Notes: a model not told the origin generated them from the letters alone. Counted from the first letter of the stretch, positions 1-10,870 are shown. The stretch: DNA of 64,000 nt from Voacanga thouarsii (GCA_026120185.1 JANUWF010001661.1:921501-985500); one strand, 5' to 3'. Translations and numbers: made by a program.

Positions 1-691
1 AAACTTTAGATATGATGTTGTCATTCTTTCAACCCTTTCAAAAAATTTGCAAATTGAAGCATTAGATCAAACATATCAAGGCCTTTTAAGCAAGTTTATA
101 CTTTAATCTAAGAAAAATATTTCACCCCTCAAACAAAAATGTAGACAATATGAATCATACAAGTCAAGCTATCTAACTAATTCTAGCATTATAAACTCAA
201 AAATTGCACAACTCATGTAATGATATAAGGAAGACACTTCACTCTTTTTTTCAATGACTTAGGGAATTGATAGTTTTAAGTGAATGAATTTCTCTTCACG
301 CACCGTATTGGCCCCGTTATAGTCATTATTTTTTTTCATCATTTCCTCTTTCTTACTTTTTTGCTTCAAGATAGCCTCAAGAGAGTGCACCGAACAATAC
401 TTACTATTTCTCTCCATATTAACTCCCTTTTCAACAAAAGGTCTTCAATAAAATTTAAAAATAAGAGCATTTTTTTTTTCAACTCAATTCTTTTTCAGCT
501 CACATAACAATGATTTTTTTTTTTTACTCATTGTTTTTTTAACTTCCTCGCATTCCTTATTCATCTCTCAAAGTCAAGCAAATTTTAAATCCATAATACA
601 AGAATTAGTCAACAACTTTCCCTATATTCATTACATCATCCACATTCAACCTAGATGAGTAAAATAGCATTCAAATACCAATGCATAACAA
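1..691 (-). other. Noncoding remnant, Athila-like spacer (left flank of copia A)
   Basis: No convincing gene. The stretch is AT-rich with several T/A homopolymer runs (about 467-480 and 511-525). Because element A is flanked by a perfect AGATT duplication, this sequence was once contiguous with 19,437 onward. Read on the minus strand, the joined region follows the C-terminal end of a Transposase_32-like ORF and a motif resembling the GAGGACAATG...AAGTGTGGGGG spacer known in Athila-type Ty3 elements. I infer that it is the 3' noncoding part of that old element. The short ORF at 280-507 is low complexity and not credible. Confidence 0.4.
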
Positions 692-696
692 AGATT
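692..696. repeat. Target-site duplication AGATT, left copy (copia A)
   Basis: AGATT directly precedes the left LTR at 697 and recurs as 19,432-19,436 directly after the right LTR. A perfect 5-bp duplication fixes both ends of element A despite the large insertion inside it. Confidence 0.9.
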
Positions 697-2585
697 TGAA
701 GGTGTAATATGATAAAATAAATCACAAAAGCATGCAAGATAGACAAATACGCAGAAACAATAGCAACAGAAAAGCTTCTAAAATTTTAATACCTCTGTGT
801 TTAAATGACCTTGTTAGCACAGAAGAAGATGTTTGGACCATTTCTTGATGAACGCTAGAAGTCTCTAGTTCCCTTCTTGTCGATAATTCTAGCTACGATC
901 CTACGATCCTTCAGTTTCGTCTCATCAATGCTAAGCCTTTAGGCTTCCGAAATATATCCACCGCTTGAATCACCTGGTGATACCTATGGATCAAAAGGAT
1001 GATCTTCCCACTCTAACTGAATGCTACCAAGTATTAATCAAGTGAATTTTTCGTCTCTATTCATGTTATTTTTAAAAACGCAGAGAACGCATGAGAGAGA
1101 GGAGAGAACGTGAGTCTTCTGGGGGAAAAACAAGAACATACTTTAGTGAACCTCTGTTATTCCTTCTTTATCCCAACAGCCTTAATGATAGGTTATTATC
1201 CGGGCATTCAAAAATCAAATAGAAGCCCTAAGGCCCACATCATGTTTAAGCCATTAAACAAACCTTTGGACCTATGGCTTAATTCATTGGGTTAAGCCTT
1301 TTAATTTAATTTAATTATTCCTGGACTGAAACAAGCCCAATAATTAAATTAATTAAATAACCCAATGGACCAATAGAAACCTCAAGCCTTAGCCCAGTTT
1401 ATTGGGTTCAGTCTTTAATTTAATTTAATCATTTCTAGACTAATACAAGTCCAATAATTAAATTAATAAAATAACCCAAATGGGGGAAAATAAATAATTC
1501 TCTCTCTTTGAACCTTTTATTTTATTCTAGCCTAATAAATAAACCAGGTTACTCAAATAAAATAAAATCCATTTAATATAAGACCAATCCCTCAACCCAA
1601 ACCCATCAGGACTTATGGGCTATTCCGAGGACCAAAAGACATATTACCTTGGCAACTAAAATGACCAAAATACCCCTGCTATAGAAATAGTTGTATTTTA
1701 CATTTTAAATATTTTCTAATATCACCATAAGAAAATACTGACCCCAAGGATAACGCTGCGTTAGCAAAGTCTCCGACCTACAAGTGTGATGACTAAAATA
1801 CCCCTCTATGCATCGCCATATATTTAGAGAGGAAGAATGTATTAACACATTTCTAAAAGATATCTACCATCCTTAGACCTCTAGTCCAATAATCCACGAC
1901 TCCTGGAAATTTTTCGCTTTCCAAGGGAGCTAACATCCAAGTCTGTTCCCTAGGGCCCTAAATATTTAGATCATTCGAACAGCCATAAGGGGTGATATAA
2001 CACAGAAGCTATCTTGTATAAATCTATTTTAACTAACTAGTTGCATATACCCAACATACAAGTATCGGCTCTACGATAGAACCTCAACTATAGCATATCA
2101 AAGTACATGCTTCCAGCTTTGTCAGACCACCAACTCTTACTCAAGCAGTAGAATATTAGTCCATGCTGTAGCAGTAATAGTCTAGGTTTCTTCTAAACAG
2201 TACTTTTAGAAACTACTATTACAAGTCATATTCTACGATTCAAAATACGTTCATGCAATGAAGTGAATGGACTACTCACTGCCTAAAGGTAAGGCATTCT
2301 CCATTCGGAATTCATAACATAATAACATAAATATGATGGGATTTCCATTCTCATCAATCGGTTAAGAACAAACGTTTATGTGTTAAATAACCCGTGATCC
2401 ATACCTTACTGTGAAAGATAACCATTCACATGGATCACTTACTTAAACACAATAGGTTATTTCCAAACGTAAATCGTACATAAATAAAATGTAAATTTAC
2501 AAAAAAAAATTTGAGAATAAATTCTTCTATTAATAAAATCAATAATTGCATCAGAAAACTAGTCTAGAGGGCATACATTCCAACA
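697..2585 (-). repeat. Copia A 3' LTR
   Basis: 1,889 bp, starting TGAAGGTGTAAT and ending CATTCCAACA on the plus strand, so on the element's own strand it starts TGTTGGAATG and ends TTCA. The partner is 17,544-19,431 (1,888 bp). It is followed by the polypurine tract complement. A conserved inverted repeat lies at 2,175-2,221. Confidence 0.9.
2175..2221. other. Conserved LTR hairpin (copia A type)
   Basis: Outer arms TAATAGT (2,175-2,181) and ACTATTA (2,215-2,221); inner arms GTTTCT and AGAAAC around a loop of about 16 nt. The equivalent in the other LTR of A is 19,033-19,079, with the outer arms intact and the inner arm decayed. Copies in elements B and C use TAGTAGT/ACTACTA, so one G-C pair corresponds to an A-T pair here. 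Function unknown. Confidence 0.6.
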
Positions 2586-2600
2586 ATCTCCCACTTGCAC
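2586..2600 (-). promoter_or_regulatory. Polypurine tract of copia A
   Basis: The complement reads GTGCAAGTGGGAGAT and lies immediately inside the 3' LTR, the usual position for plus-strand DNA priming. The same block occurs in elements B (13,381-13,395), C (49,527-49,541) and D (59,842-59,856). Confidence 0.8.
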
Positions 2601-2607
2601 TCTAAGA

Positions 2608-4440
2608 CTAAGAAAGTCCATAGGAGCTCACCCCTATGGCGTCTAAGTGTCTCTTGAAGACTCTCTCAGCCAAAAACTTGGTGAAAGGATCTGCTAGGTT
2701 GTTCTCCGAGACTATCGGTTCCACCATGATTTCCCACCTCGAGATGAAATCCCAGATCACATGGTACTTCCTCTCGATGTGCTTCCCCTTCTTATGGTTT
2801 CTGGATTCTTTGGATTGCGAGACTGCTCCAGTGTTATCGCAGTACACCACAATCAGTCTGTCCATGTTTAAAATGACTCCAAGTTTGAAAGAAACTTCCA
2901 GAGCCAGATTGCTTCTTTGGATGCCTCCGAAGTTGCCACATACTCAGCTTCCATGGTTAATTCAGTAATACAAGATTGTTTGATACTCCTCCATGAAACT
3001 GCTCTTTCAGACAAGGTGAAGACATATCTACTAGTGAATTTTCTTTCATCCTTATCTACCTGAAAGTCTGAGTCTGTGTATCTAGTAGGAGCCAAGTCAT
3101 CAGCCCTGTAAACCTACATATAATCTCTTGTGCCTTTGAGGTACTTAAGAATATGCTTTACAGCTTGCCAATGAACCTCCTCAGGATTTGACTGATATCT
3201 GCTAACTAAGTCTACAGCAAAACAGATATTTGACCTAGTGCACAGCATCGCATACATGAGACTTCCCACAACCGAAGCATAGGAAATCCTACTCATTCTA
3301 TGTTTTTCTTCTTAGGACTTAGAACAATCTTTTGAACTAAAAGACAACCCTTGTCTGCAAGGAATTAGAACTCCCTTACATGAATCCATGCTATACTTGG
3401 CCAGTATCTTGTCAATGTATGTCACTTAGGATAATCCTAACATTTTCTACTTACTATTTCTAAGAAGCTTAATCCTGAGAATGTAACTGGCTTCTCCAAA
3501 GTCCTTCATACTAAATTGACTAGACAGCCAAACCTTTGTATATGATAATGTCCCTACATCCTTCCTAATGAGTAGAATGTCATCCACATATAGAACAAGA
3601 AAAACTATGTTTATGCCTTCCAATTTCCTGTACACGCATGGTTCATCCTCATTTTGAATGAAACCGTAAGATTTTATAATCTCGTCAAAACGAATGTTCC
3701 ATGCTCTAGATGCTTACTTAAGTCCCTAAATGGACTTTAAGCTTGCAAACCATATGTTCTTAACCTTTAGCAATATAACCTTTCAGATAGGACATATAGA
3801 TGTTTTCACTAAGATGGCTATTAAAAAATATCATCTTGACATCCATTTGCCATATCTCGTAGTCATAATGACATGCGATGGCAAGAAGGATACAAATGGA
3901 CTTAAGCATGGCTACTGAGGAAAAAGTTTCCTTATAGTTGGTTTTCTCTTTTTGAGTATACCCTTTCGTTACAAGCCTAGCTTTGAAGGTTTCCACCTTC
4001 CCATCCGCTCCCTTCTTCCTCTTGTATTCTCACTTACACCCAATGAGTTTTATCTTTTCAGATGAAACTACAAGATCCCAAACCTGATTGAAGTACATAG
4101 ACTCAATCTCGGCTTTCATTGCTTCATACCATAGATTTGCATCGACATCAACAATAGCCTCCTCGTATTTAAGGGGATCTTGTTCCTGATGGTCAGAGAC
4201 CAACTCAAAAGCCTCTCCAGTCTATTTTTCTGGAACCCTAGATACCCTTCTACTATGATGAGGCTCCATTTGTACAGGTTCTTGAGGCTGTGTATCTTCT
4301 TGTTCCATAATCGGGTCTGAAGAAGTTGATTCCGAAGATAACTTCTCCTCAAGTTCCAACCCTATTGAACCTTTAGTGGAAGTACTTTAATCATCCTCCA
4401 AGTATCTAGCATTAGTACTTGCTAGTACTTTCTGCTCTTT
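2608..4440 (-). pseudogene. Copia A reverse transcriptase-RNase H, broken
   Basis: The C-terminal half of the copia polyprotein, ending at 2,608. RNase H lies at 2,608-3,095 and includes a YCDNTGAVSQS-like block and the terminal NNLADPFTK motif. RT spans about 3,114-4,090 and still has YVDD (3,579-3,590) and the HWQAVKHILKYLKGTRDY segment. Upstream, 4,116-4,440 is the variable linker that follows integrase. The reading frame is cut by several stops and frameshifts (near 2,866, 3,100, 3,300-3,450 and 3,640-3,760), so no functional protein can be made. Family identity is clear from conserved motifs. Confidence 0.88.
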
Positions 4441-5500
4441 GGGATGATAAAAGTAACTTCATTTTGTCCCTTTTAGATATCCAACAAAATAGCATAATTC
4501 CGATCTTGGTTCTAACTTATCTCCCTTAATCAGTACATAAGCTGAACAGCCCCATTTTCTTAGATGATTCATATCTCATAGAGTGTCCTAGGTACTGACT
4601 TGGAAGGCACCAAGTTCAGAATGTATGCCATTGTTTTCAGGGCATATCCCCAAAAAGAGACCGGAAGAGTAGCATGAGACATCATACTTCGGACCATTTC
4701 TATCAATGTCCTATTCTTTCTCTCAACTACTCCATTCTGTTGGGGTGTCCCCGGCGCAAAGAGTTGGGATACTATCCCATGATGTACTATATAATTCTTG
4801 AATTCAGCGAGGAGGTACTCTCCATCATAATTCGATCGTAAGATTTTGATTAGTTTACCTGTTTGATGCTCCACTTCAACCTTTAACTTTTTAAACTTGT
4901 CAAAAGAGTCAGACTTACATCTCATCATATAGACATAACCAAACATTGTACAATCATATGTGAAAGTGATGAAGTACTCAAAACCCCCTCAAGCTGGTGT
5001 AGACAAAGGACTACGCACATCAGTATGAACAAGGTCCAATATCTGCTTGGCTCTATCAGCCTTTTGGGTAAATGACCTTTTAGTCATTTTTCCCATAAGG
5101 CAGGATTCACACTGAGGCCAACTTTCCACTCTTAATAAGTCCAATGACCCATTATGAATTAATCTCTAAACCTTGGTTGAATTAATATGACCCAACCTTA
5201 GATGCCAAAGATATGAGTCATTGATATTGGTCTTTCTCTTCTTACTTAAAGATTCAGTTTGAGCGTTAATTATTTGATTGTTTATAAGATTTAAGAAAAA
5301 TAAGTTTCCATACATTTGCCCAGAACAAAAAACTTCTCCATTTCTACTGATAGTAATACCAGAATAGAAGGAAATAGAACATCCACAATTTATTAGCTTT
5401 GCAACTGAAATCAAATTCTGTCTAAAATTGAGTACATATAAAATATCCTTCAAAATAACTACTCTATTACAATAAAAAATAAGATCCAACTCTCCCACTG
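4441..5500 (-). pseudogene. Copia A integrase with GAG-pre-integrase domain, broken
   Basis: 5,166-5,498 encodes the post-protease strand-rich segment and the pre-integrase WHLRLGH block. 4,569-5,130 covers the integrase core, including the [15 protein letters not shown] segment with the catalytic Glu. The middle catalytic Asp, normally in SDRGGEY, reads SNYDGEY here (AAT at 4,829-4,831), so the DDE triad is lost. Stops and frameshifts occur near 4,950-5,165. Integrase would insert element cDNA into chromosomes; this copy cannot. Confidence 0.87.
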
Positions 5501-6183
5501 CAAGGGCCCATACTTGTGCTCCGTTTCCTACTTGTAGTCCATGTTCGCCCTTCTAGAGTCTTCTTATCTTTTTAAACCCCTGCAAGGAGTTACAGATATG
5601 TGGCTCCAGAATTAACAATCCAAGTGGAAGTTGATCCAACTATTGAAACTGACTCTAGTTAGAGAACAATACCTGTAGGATTTTTCTTGGCCTGAACTCT
5701 GGAAGTCATTTTTCCAATGTCCCTTCTGCCTACACTTGAAGCACTTGCCTTTAGGCTTGTTGGGCTAGTTCTTAGGCTGGGCCGGTATGATTCCCTTCTT
5801 CTTCTTGAACTTTTTGGGCTTGGGCCCAGTTTTGAAAGAAGAAGCCTTAGCAATCATAGTTTTGGACTGTAGCTTCATGACCTTTTCTACCACATGGAGT
5901 TCTTTCATTAACTCGATTAAACTCATGTTTAACTTGTTTATGTTATAATTTAACTTGAATTGAGTAAAAGAGCCCGAAAGAGATTCGAGAACTATGTAAA
6001 CTTAGCTCTCGGGGTTAATAACAGTCCCTAAGACTTCTACTTCCTCGAAAGCAGCAATTATTTTGAGCATGTGCTCCCTAGCTGATTCTCTCTCAGCCAT
6101 CGTAGTGTTGATGGTCGTTCTAAGAGCTTCTTACCATACGGGCTGGCTCTTATGAGCGAACATTGTGGCTAACGAAGTGCTAA
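5501..6183 (-). pseudogene. Copia A protease and C-terminal gag, broken
   Basis: The protease core that should read WIVDSGAT reads WIVNSGAT (AAT at 5,611-5,613), replacing the catalytic Asp with Asn. Before it lies a zinc knuckle (C-FK-C-RQKG-H) whose last Cys is not preserved, at about 5,695-5,750, then the basic KPRKFKK-like linker and the C-terminal half of gag. The gag frame stops abruptly at 6,183 where element B was inserted, and resumes at 15,433. Confidence 0.87.
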
Positions 6184-6542
6184 TGTTTGTATGCCCTTTT
6201 AGATTAGGTTTCTAATGTAAAATCGAATATTTTAATAAAAGAATTTATTTTTAGAAAATTTTTGTGAATTTACTTTTTGTTTGTGCACGATTTTCGTTTG
6301 GAACAGACCCATTGTATTTAAATAAGTGATCCATGTGAATGGTGTTCTTTTACAGTAAGGTATGGATCACGGGTTATTAACACATAAACATTTGTTCTTA
6401 ACCTATTGATGAGAATGGGAATCTCATCATGTTTAGGTTATTATGTTATGAATTCCAAATGGGGAATGGCTTACCTTTAGCCAGTGAGTAGTCCACTCAC
6501 TTCATGACATAAGTGTATTTCGAATACGTAGGACAGGACCTG

Positions 6543-6590
6543 TAGTAGTGGTTTCTAAAAAGTACTATATGATAGAAACCTAGACTACTA
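6543..6590. other. Conserved LTR hairpin (copia B type)
   Basis: Outer arms TAGTAGT (6,543-6,549) and ACTACTA (6,584-6,590) flank inner arms GGTTTCTA (6,550-6,557) and TAGAAACC (6,573-6,580). All 15 pairs are Watson-Crick, with a 3-nt bulge (TAG) on the right and a 15-nt loop. It is repeated in the 3' LTR at 13,760-13,807. Equivalents occur in element C (49,116-49,162; 56,883-56,929), element A (2,175-2,221; 19,033-19,079) and, weakened, element D (59,447-59,495). Confidence 0.7.
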
Positions 6591-7091
6591 CCGCTACAGC
6601 GTGGACTAGTACTCTACGACTTGAGTATGAGTTGGTGGTCTGGCGAAGCTGGTAGCATATACTTTGATTTGCTATAGTTGAGGTTCTATCGTAGGGCCAA
6701 TATACATGCATGTTGGGTATGTGTGACTAGTTAGTTAAGACAGACTTATACAAGATAGTTTCTGCACTATATCGCCCCTTGTGGTTGTCCGAATGGTCTG
6801 AAATATCCAGGGCCCTGGGGAACATGACTTGGATGTTTGCTTTAGGATAGCTCCCTTGGAAAGCGGAACACTCCAAGAAGTCGTGGATCATTGGACTAGA
6901 AGCCTAAGGATGGTAGATGTCATTTAGAGGGGTGTTAGTACACTTCTTCCTCTCTAAATGTACGGCGATATATAGAGGGGTATTTTAGTCATTTCACCTG
7001 TAGGTCGGAGATTTTGCTAATGCAGCATTGTCCTTGGGGTCAATATTTTCTTATGGTGATATTAGGAAATATTTAAAATGCAAAATAAAGC

Positions 7092-7102
7092 TATTTATAT
7101 AG
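7092..7102 (+). promoter_or_regulatory. Putative LTR TATA box
   Basis: TATTTATATAG lies mid-LTR, between the hairpin region and the polymorphic A/T tracts. The same block is present in the 3' LTR (about 14,308-14,320) and, reversed, in both LTRs of element C. Assignment as the Pol II TATA box is by position and sequence only. Confidence 0.4.
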
Positions 7103-8231
7103 CAGGGGTATTGTGGTCATTTTAGCCGCCAAGGCGGTGTGTCTTTTTGGTCCTGGAAATAGCCCGTAAGTCCTACCTAACTAGTTTTGGGTTGAGAAAT
7201 TGGTCTCAGATCAAGAGGATTTTATTTTATTTTATTTTATTTTATTTTATTTTATTCAGGATGTCTAATTTATTATTAGATGGAATAAAATAAATAAATA
7301 AATAAAATAAAATTAGAAGTTGAGAGAAATTAATTTTCTGGTTTATTTGGTTAATTAATTATTCAGGGCCTAAGTCCAGTTTGAATAATTAGAAAATTAA
7401 CCTGGGCTTAAACCAAATGGAAATAATTAATGCTTAATTATTTATTGGGTTATTTATATAAGCCCAAGATATAAATAATTAAAGATTAATTATTTTTGTT
7501 CATTTGGGCTCATTAATTATTTATTGAGTTATTTATATAAGTCCAGAAAATAAATAATTAATGTTTATTATTTTGGACCTTTTGGGTCCAAGAAAAAGAA
7601 TAAATATTATTTCAGCCCAATAGCTTGGACCGTAGGGTTTTTTTTTCAGATACGGTTCAGATGAGTTTAGGGTTAAGCCGAACTTATTCTCAGGATAACA
7701 TCGGGGTGTTTGAAATATGATATCCCAGGGATACGTTTATCAGATATTTTGAGAAATAGTTTTGGCTAACGATAAACAAGTCTCTGGTGGAAAAATAACC
7801 CTAATCTCCCCCTGACTAAGCTCTTCCTTACGCCTCTCTTCTCTCATGCAGCTCTCTCTCACTTGTGAGTTTTGCTTCCTCTTTTTCTTGGTTCTTTGCT
7901 AATCAATAGCGAGAGAACCAAGGAGATTAGAGACAACTCTTCTTCACTGTTGTGTTCACCGACAAACAAATTAGGCTGTGGAATATTCCGTGAACCAAAA
8001 GGCTTGGCATTGCACCGGAGGTGAAGAAGTTGACACAGGAGGCTTCACTACACGGAGAAGAAAGGAGGTTGTGATTTTGAGCTTCAAGTCATTCTTCCAC
8101 GATCTTCACATTTTAAGGCTCCAAGAGGTATGTTATTTAGCCTCCACCATGCTTGCATGCTCTGTGTTTAATGTTTTTGTCTCCATTTATGTCCACCATG
8201 TGCATGCTCTGTTTCTGCCAACACCTGCAAT

Positions 8232-8243
8232 TGGTATCAGAGC
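8232..8243 (+). promoter_or_regulatory. Primer-binding site of copia B (initiator Met tRNA)
   Basis: TGGTATCAGAGC, two bases after the 5' LTR end. It is complementary to the 3' end of plant initiator tRNA-Met and is the standard minus-strand primer site for this type of element. Confidence 0.9.
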
Positions 8244-9809
8244 AATGCGTTTGATTGGCTTAAGGAGCATGTTAGTTAATAAAAATGGAGAAGATTATTA
8301 TTTGGAGCTTAAACATGTGATCCTTCACTGCTTTGGTATGGGATAGGCTTGATGTAAGCTTCACCGTTGAAGCATAGGACTCACTATAAAAATTTTTTGA
8401 CTTTGAAGTTTGATCGTGTAAACCCAATTTTAATGGGTATAGGCGGTTGTGATTTTGTTTTTGATGAGTTTTGATAAGTAAAAATGTCCAAAGAAGCCAA
8501 AGAAGACTGAAAAAGTCGAACCAGAGAAGCCTCTGCAATTTGCGCTCGGAAAGAAGAAAAAAACGAAGATGATGATACTGTTCCTAAGCCGTGACCAAGC
8601 TGAGCCGTTTGAGCCAAGCCGCACTATGCATGTGTCTGGAGCCGCGTCAACTGAGCCGCTGGAGCCGCACCGTACTGTAGCAATTGAAGCCGGTTCCAAT
8701 TTGAAAGTTGCAATTGAATTGAAATTGCTTCGCTGGTTGTGGAGCGGAAAACGGATAAATACGCGGATCGGCAGCAGAGGAGAACCGGGCGCGGGCACAC
8801 GGGCGGGCAGGTCGTGGCTTGGCAGGTTGAAGCTGCAGGTGATCTGGTGCGGACGGTGCATCGCGGCTGCGGTGGACCGCAGGCCATGCGGGAGCGGAAC
8901 CAGTGCGGCCGGTGCAGTGGACCGCCGGCTATTTTTTGCATTTTTTTATTTTTTTTCTTTTTCGTTTTGGGTCCCATACCAGGCGAAGTTAATATTTTTG
9001 CAATAGTTTATATTCTTAGAATATATTTGCATGAAAAATATTAGCAAGGGATTTTAGGATTAAACAAGATCATTAATTAATTAATTAATATGTTTAATGC
9101 TATTATTTGGGCACTTAGGCTTAAAAAATAGAAAAGCATGAAAACGTTTATTGTTTTGAGCATGCTATTTTTTTTTTTTTTTGTGTACCTATGTGTGCCT
9201 TTTCTCAAAGACCAAAGTCTTTGGGAACATTTTTGACAAGAAAATATATTTTTCTTCAAAAATTAAATGGTTATTTTAATTTGTACAAAAATTAATCCTT
9301 GAATATTTTCTCAAAGGATTTAATCCTTGACATAGAAAATATATTGGATTTAGATATTTTTGTAAATTAAAATGGAGAGCCATTTTGTTTGTTTTGGACT
9401 AGAAAAATTATTTTGTCAAATAAACTTGAGACCAAAGTCTCTAGAAAGTTTTAATTGGAAAATGATTGAAATCATTAAGTTTTAACTTAAATAAAATTAG
9501 TCCATGGAAAAATTTTTCAAATGATATAAACCTTGACATAGAGATTTTAATGGACTTGGATATTTTATTTTTGAGTTAAGGAAAAACTTAATGAAAATTT
9601 CAAAAGGATATTTTTCCAGAAAACCTTTATTTTAAAAGACTAAGTGGGAGAGGGGTTCCAACGGCCCCACGGCTTCCATCACGGTCCTCATTAAAGATCG
9701 TGGGTCCCCTCGCGTCACCTTGGGAGTGAACCCGTATAGGATGGAGATACCACAAGGATCTAGATCTAATGGAAGAATGTAATTAATAACTCGAGGCACG
9801 TACTATGAT

Positions 9810-9887
9810 CGGCCAGCCCACGTTGGAGGTTATAGTGCGAGGTATGTCCATAGGAAATGAGAGGAAACGGCCATCCCACGATGGAGT
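9810..9887 (+). repeat. Paired leader motif GGCCAnCCCACGnTGGAG
   Basis: Two near-identical 20-bp copies, 9,810-9,829 and 9,868-9,887, spaced 58 bp apart. The pair is conserved in the leader of C (53,690-53,709 and 53,632-53,651) and, more degraded, of A (about 16,021-16,040 and 15,962-15,981), always in the same order upstream of gag. Function unknown. Confidence 0.55.
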
Positions 9888-9944
9888 TATCCTATAGATC
9901 ATTACCTAGAAGGGAAATTAATTTGTGGTGGTTATTACACTTAG

Positions 9945-9993
9945 CTTAGGAAACTGTTAATCTTCCAAAGAAGCTATGTCAGCTTTTCCTAAG
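9945..9993 (+). other. Leader hairpin upstream of gag
   Basis: Outer arms CTTAGGAAA (9,945-9,953) and TTTCCTAAG (9,985-9,993), inner CTTC/GAAG stem. The same nested stem occurs in C (53,527-53,574) and A (about 15,856-15,905), although the bases between the arms have changed. It ends about 75 nt before the gag ATG. Confidence 0.55.
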
Positions 9994-10067
9994 AGCTAAA
10001 TTAATTTATGTGCACAAATTTATTTTCAAAAACTAAATCTTTTCTTTTATTATTCGATTTTTCGGAA

Positions 10068-10870
10068 ATGGTGGGAGGTTCTTTTAGTCCTTTGGCCGTT
10101 ATTCTCGGTGAGAATAAGTTAACGGGACCAAACTATGTAGACTGGAAGAGGAACCTGGACATAATACTCACAGTCATAGAGTATAAGTATGTCCTTTACG
10201 AGACCTGCCCTTTGATCGAAGAAGGTTCCACCGACGAAGAGCGTGAGGCTGAAAAAGTATGGAAGAAGGCTAATGAAATAGCACGTTGCTATATGTTAGC
10301 CTCCATGTCTAATGTGCTCCAGTCAAAACATGAGCACATGGCTTCTGCATATGACATCAGTCAATCATTGGCTACTATGTTCGCAGACAAGAGCCGGCCC
10401 ACAAGGCAGGAGGCTCGTCGAACTATTGTTAACACTAAGATGGCTGAGGGAGCATCAGTCCGAGAGCATATGCTCAAGATGATTGTTGTTTTCGAGAAGG
10501 CGAAAATCTTAGGGGCTGTTATTGACCCCGAGAGCCAAGTGGACATGGTTCTCGAATCTCTACCGGGCTCCTTCACTCAGTTCAAGTTAAACTATAACAT
10601 GAACAACTTGAACATGAGTTTAACTGAATTGATGAAAGAGCTCCAGATGGTAGAGAAGGTCATGAAGTCGCAATCAAAGGCCATGATTGCTAAGGCTTCT
10701 TCCTCAAGAACTGGGCCTAAACCCAGAAAGTTCAAGAGGAAGAAGGGGAATGCAACAGCCCAGCCCAAGAACCAGCCCAAGGACAAACCAAATGGCAAGT
10801 GCTTCAAATTTGGGAAAAAGGGACACTAGAAAAATGAGTGTCCAGATCTTCAAACCAAGAAAAACCCCAC
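10068..10870 (+). pseudogene. Copia B gag (UBN2-type capsid plus zinc knuckle), broken
   Basis: Starts at ATG 10,068 (MVGGSFSPLAVIL...), the same start seen in A. An upstream in-frame ATG at 10,008 is less likely because the leader is noncoding in the relatives. The capsid domain fills residues 1-200, then comes a Lys-rich linker and a zinc knuckle. The knuckle reads C-FK-F, so its second Cys is Phe, and the Trp codon after GH is TAG (10,827-10,829). Gag would form the particle that packages element RNA. Apart from this stop the frame is well preserved through 10,870 and onward into the protease. Confidence 0.9.

Larger units (their letters stand above)
6184..8229 (+). repeat. Copia B 5' LTR
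   Basis: About 2,046 bp, beginning TGTTTGTATGCCC (four bases shorter than the TGTTGGATTGTATGCCC start of the 3' copy) and ending ACACCTGCA, followed by the primer site. It contains a TATA-like block at 7,092-7,102, the two-part hairpin 6,543-6,590 and an expanded TTTTA tract at about 7,219-7,257 that is much shorter in the 3' LTR. Confidence 0.92.
8230..10067 (+). other. Copia B leader between primer site and gag
   Basis: 1.8 kb without a conserved protein. It has three parts. First, a GC-rich stretch at about 8,580-8,935, rich in GAGCCG-type motifs, that produces overlapping ORFs in several frames on both strands. Second, a very AT-rich stretch at 8,940-9,640. Third, a block at 9,646-10,030 that is strongly conserved in the leaders of A (about 15,870-16,210) and C (about 53,520-53,890). 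The same order is present in all three elements. I infer that the last block carries RNA signals such as packaging or translation control. Confidence 0.6.

Noticed and set aside
7978..8346. 122-codon ORF crossing the 3' end of the copia B 5' LTR (also 15,181-15,495)
   Set aside because: It spans the LTR end and the primer site, and the two LTR copies diverge after the boundary. Part of the LTR, not a gene.
8430..9044. Several overlapping ORFs of 100-145 codons on both strands in the copia B leader
   Set aside because: They arise from a GC-rich block, conflict with each other, and are not conserved as proteins in the leaders of elements A and C.
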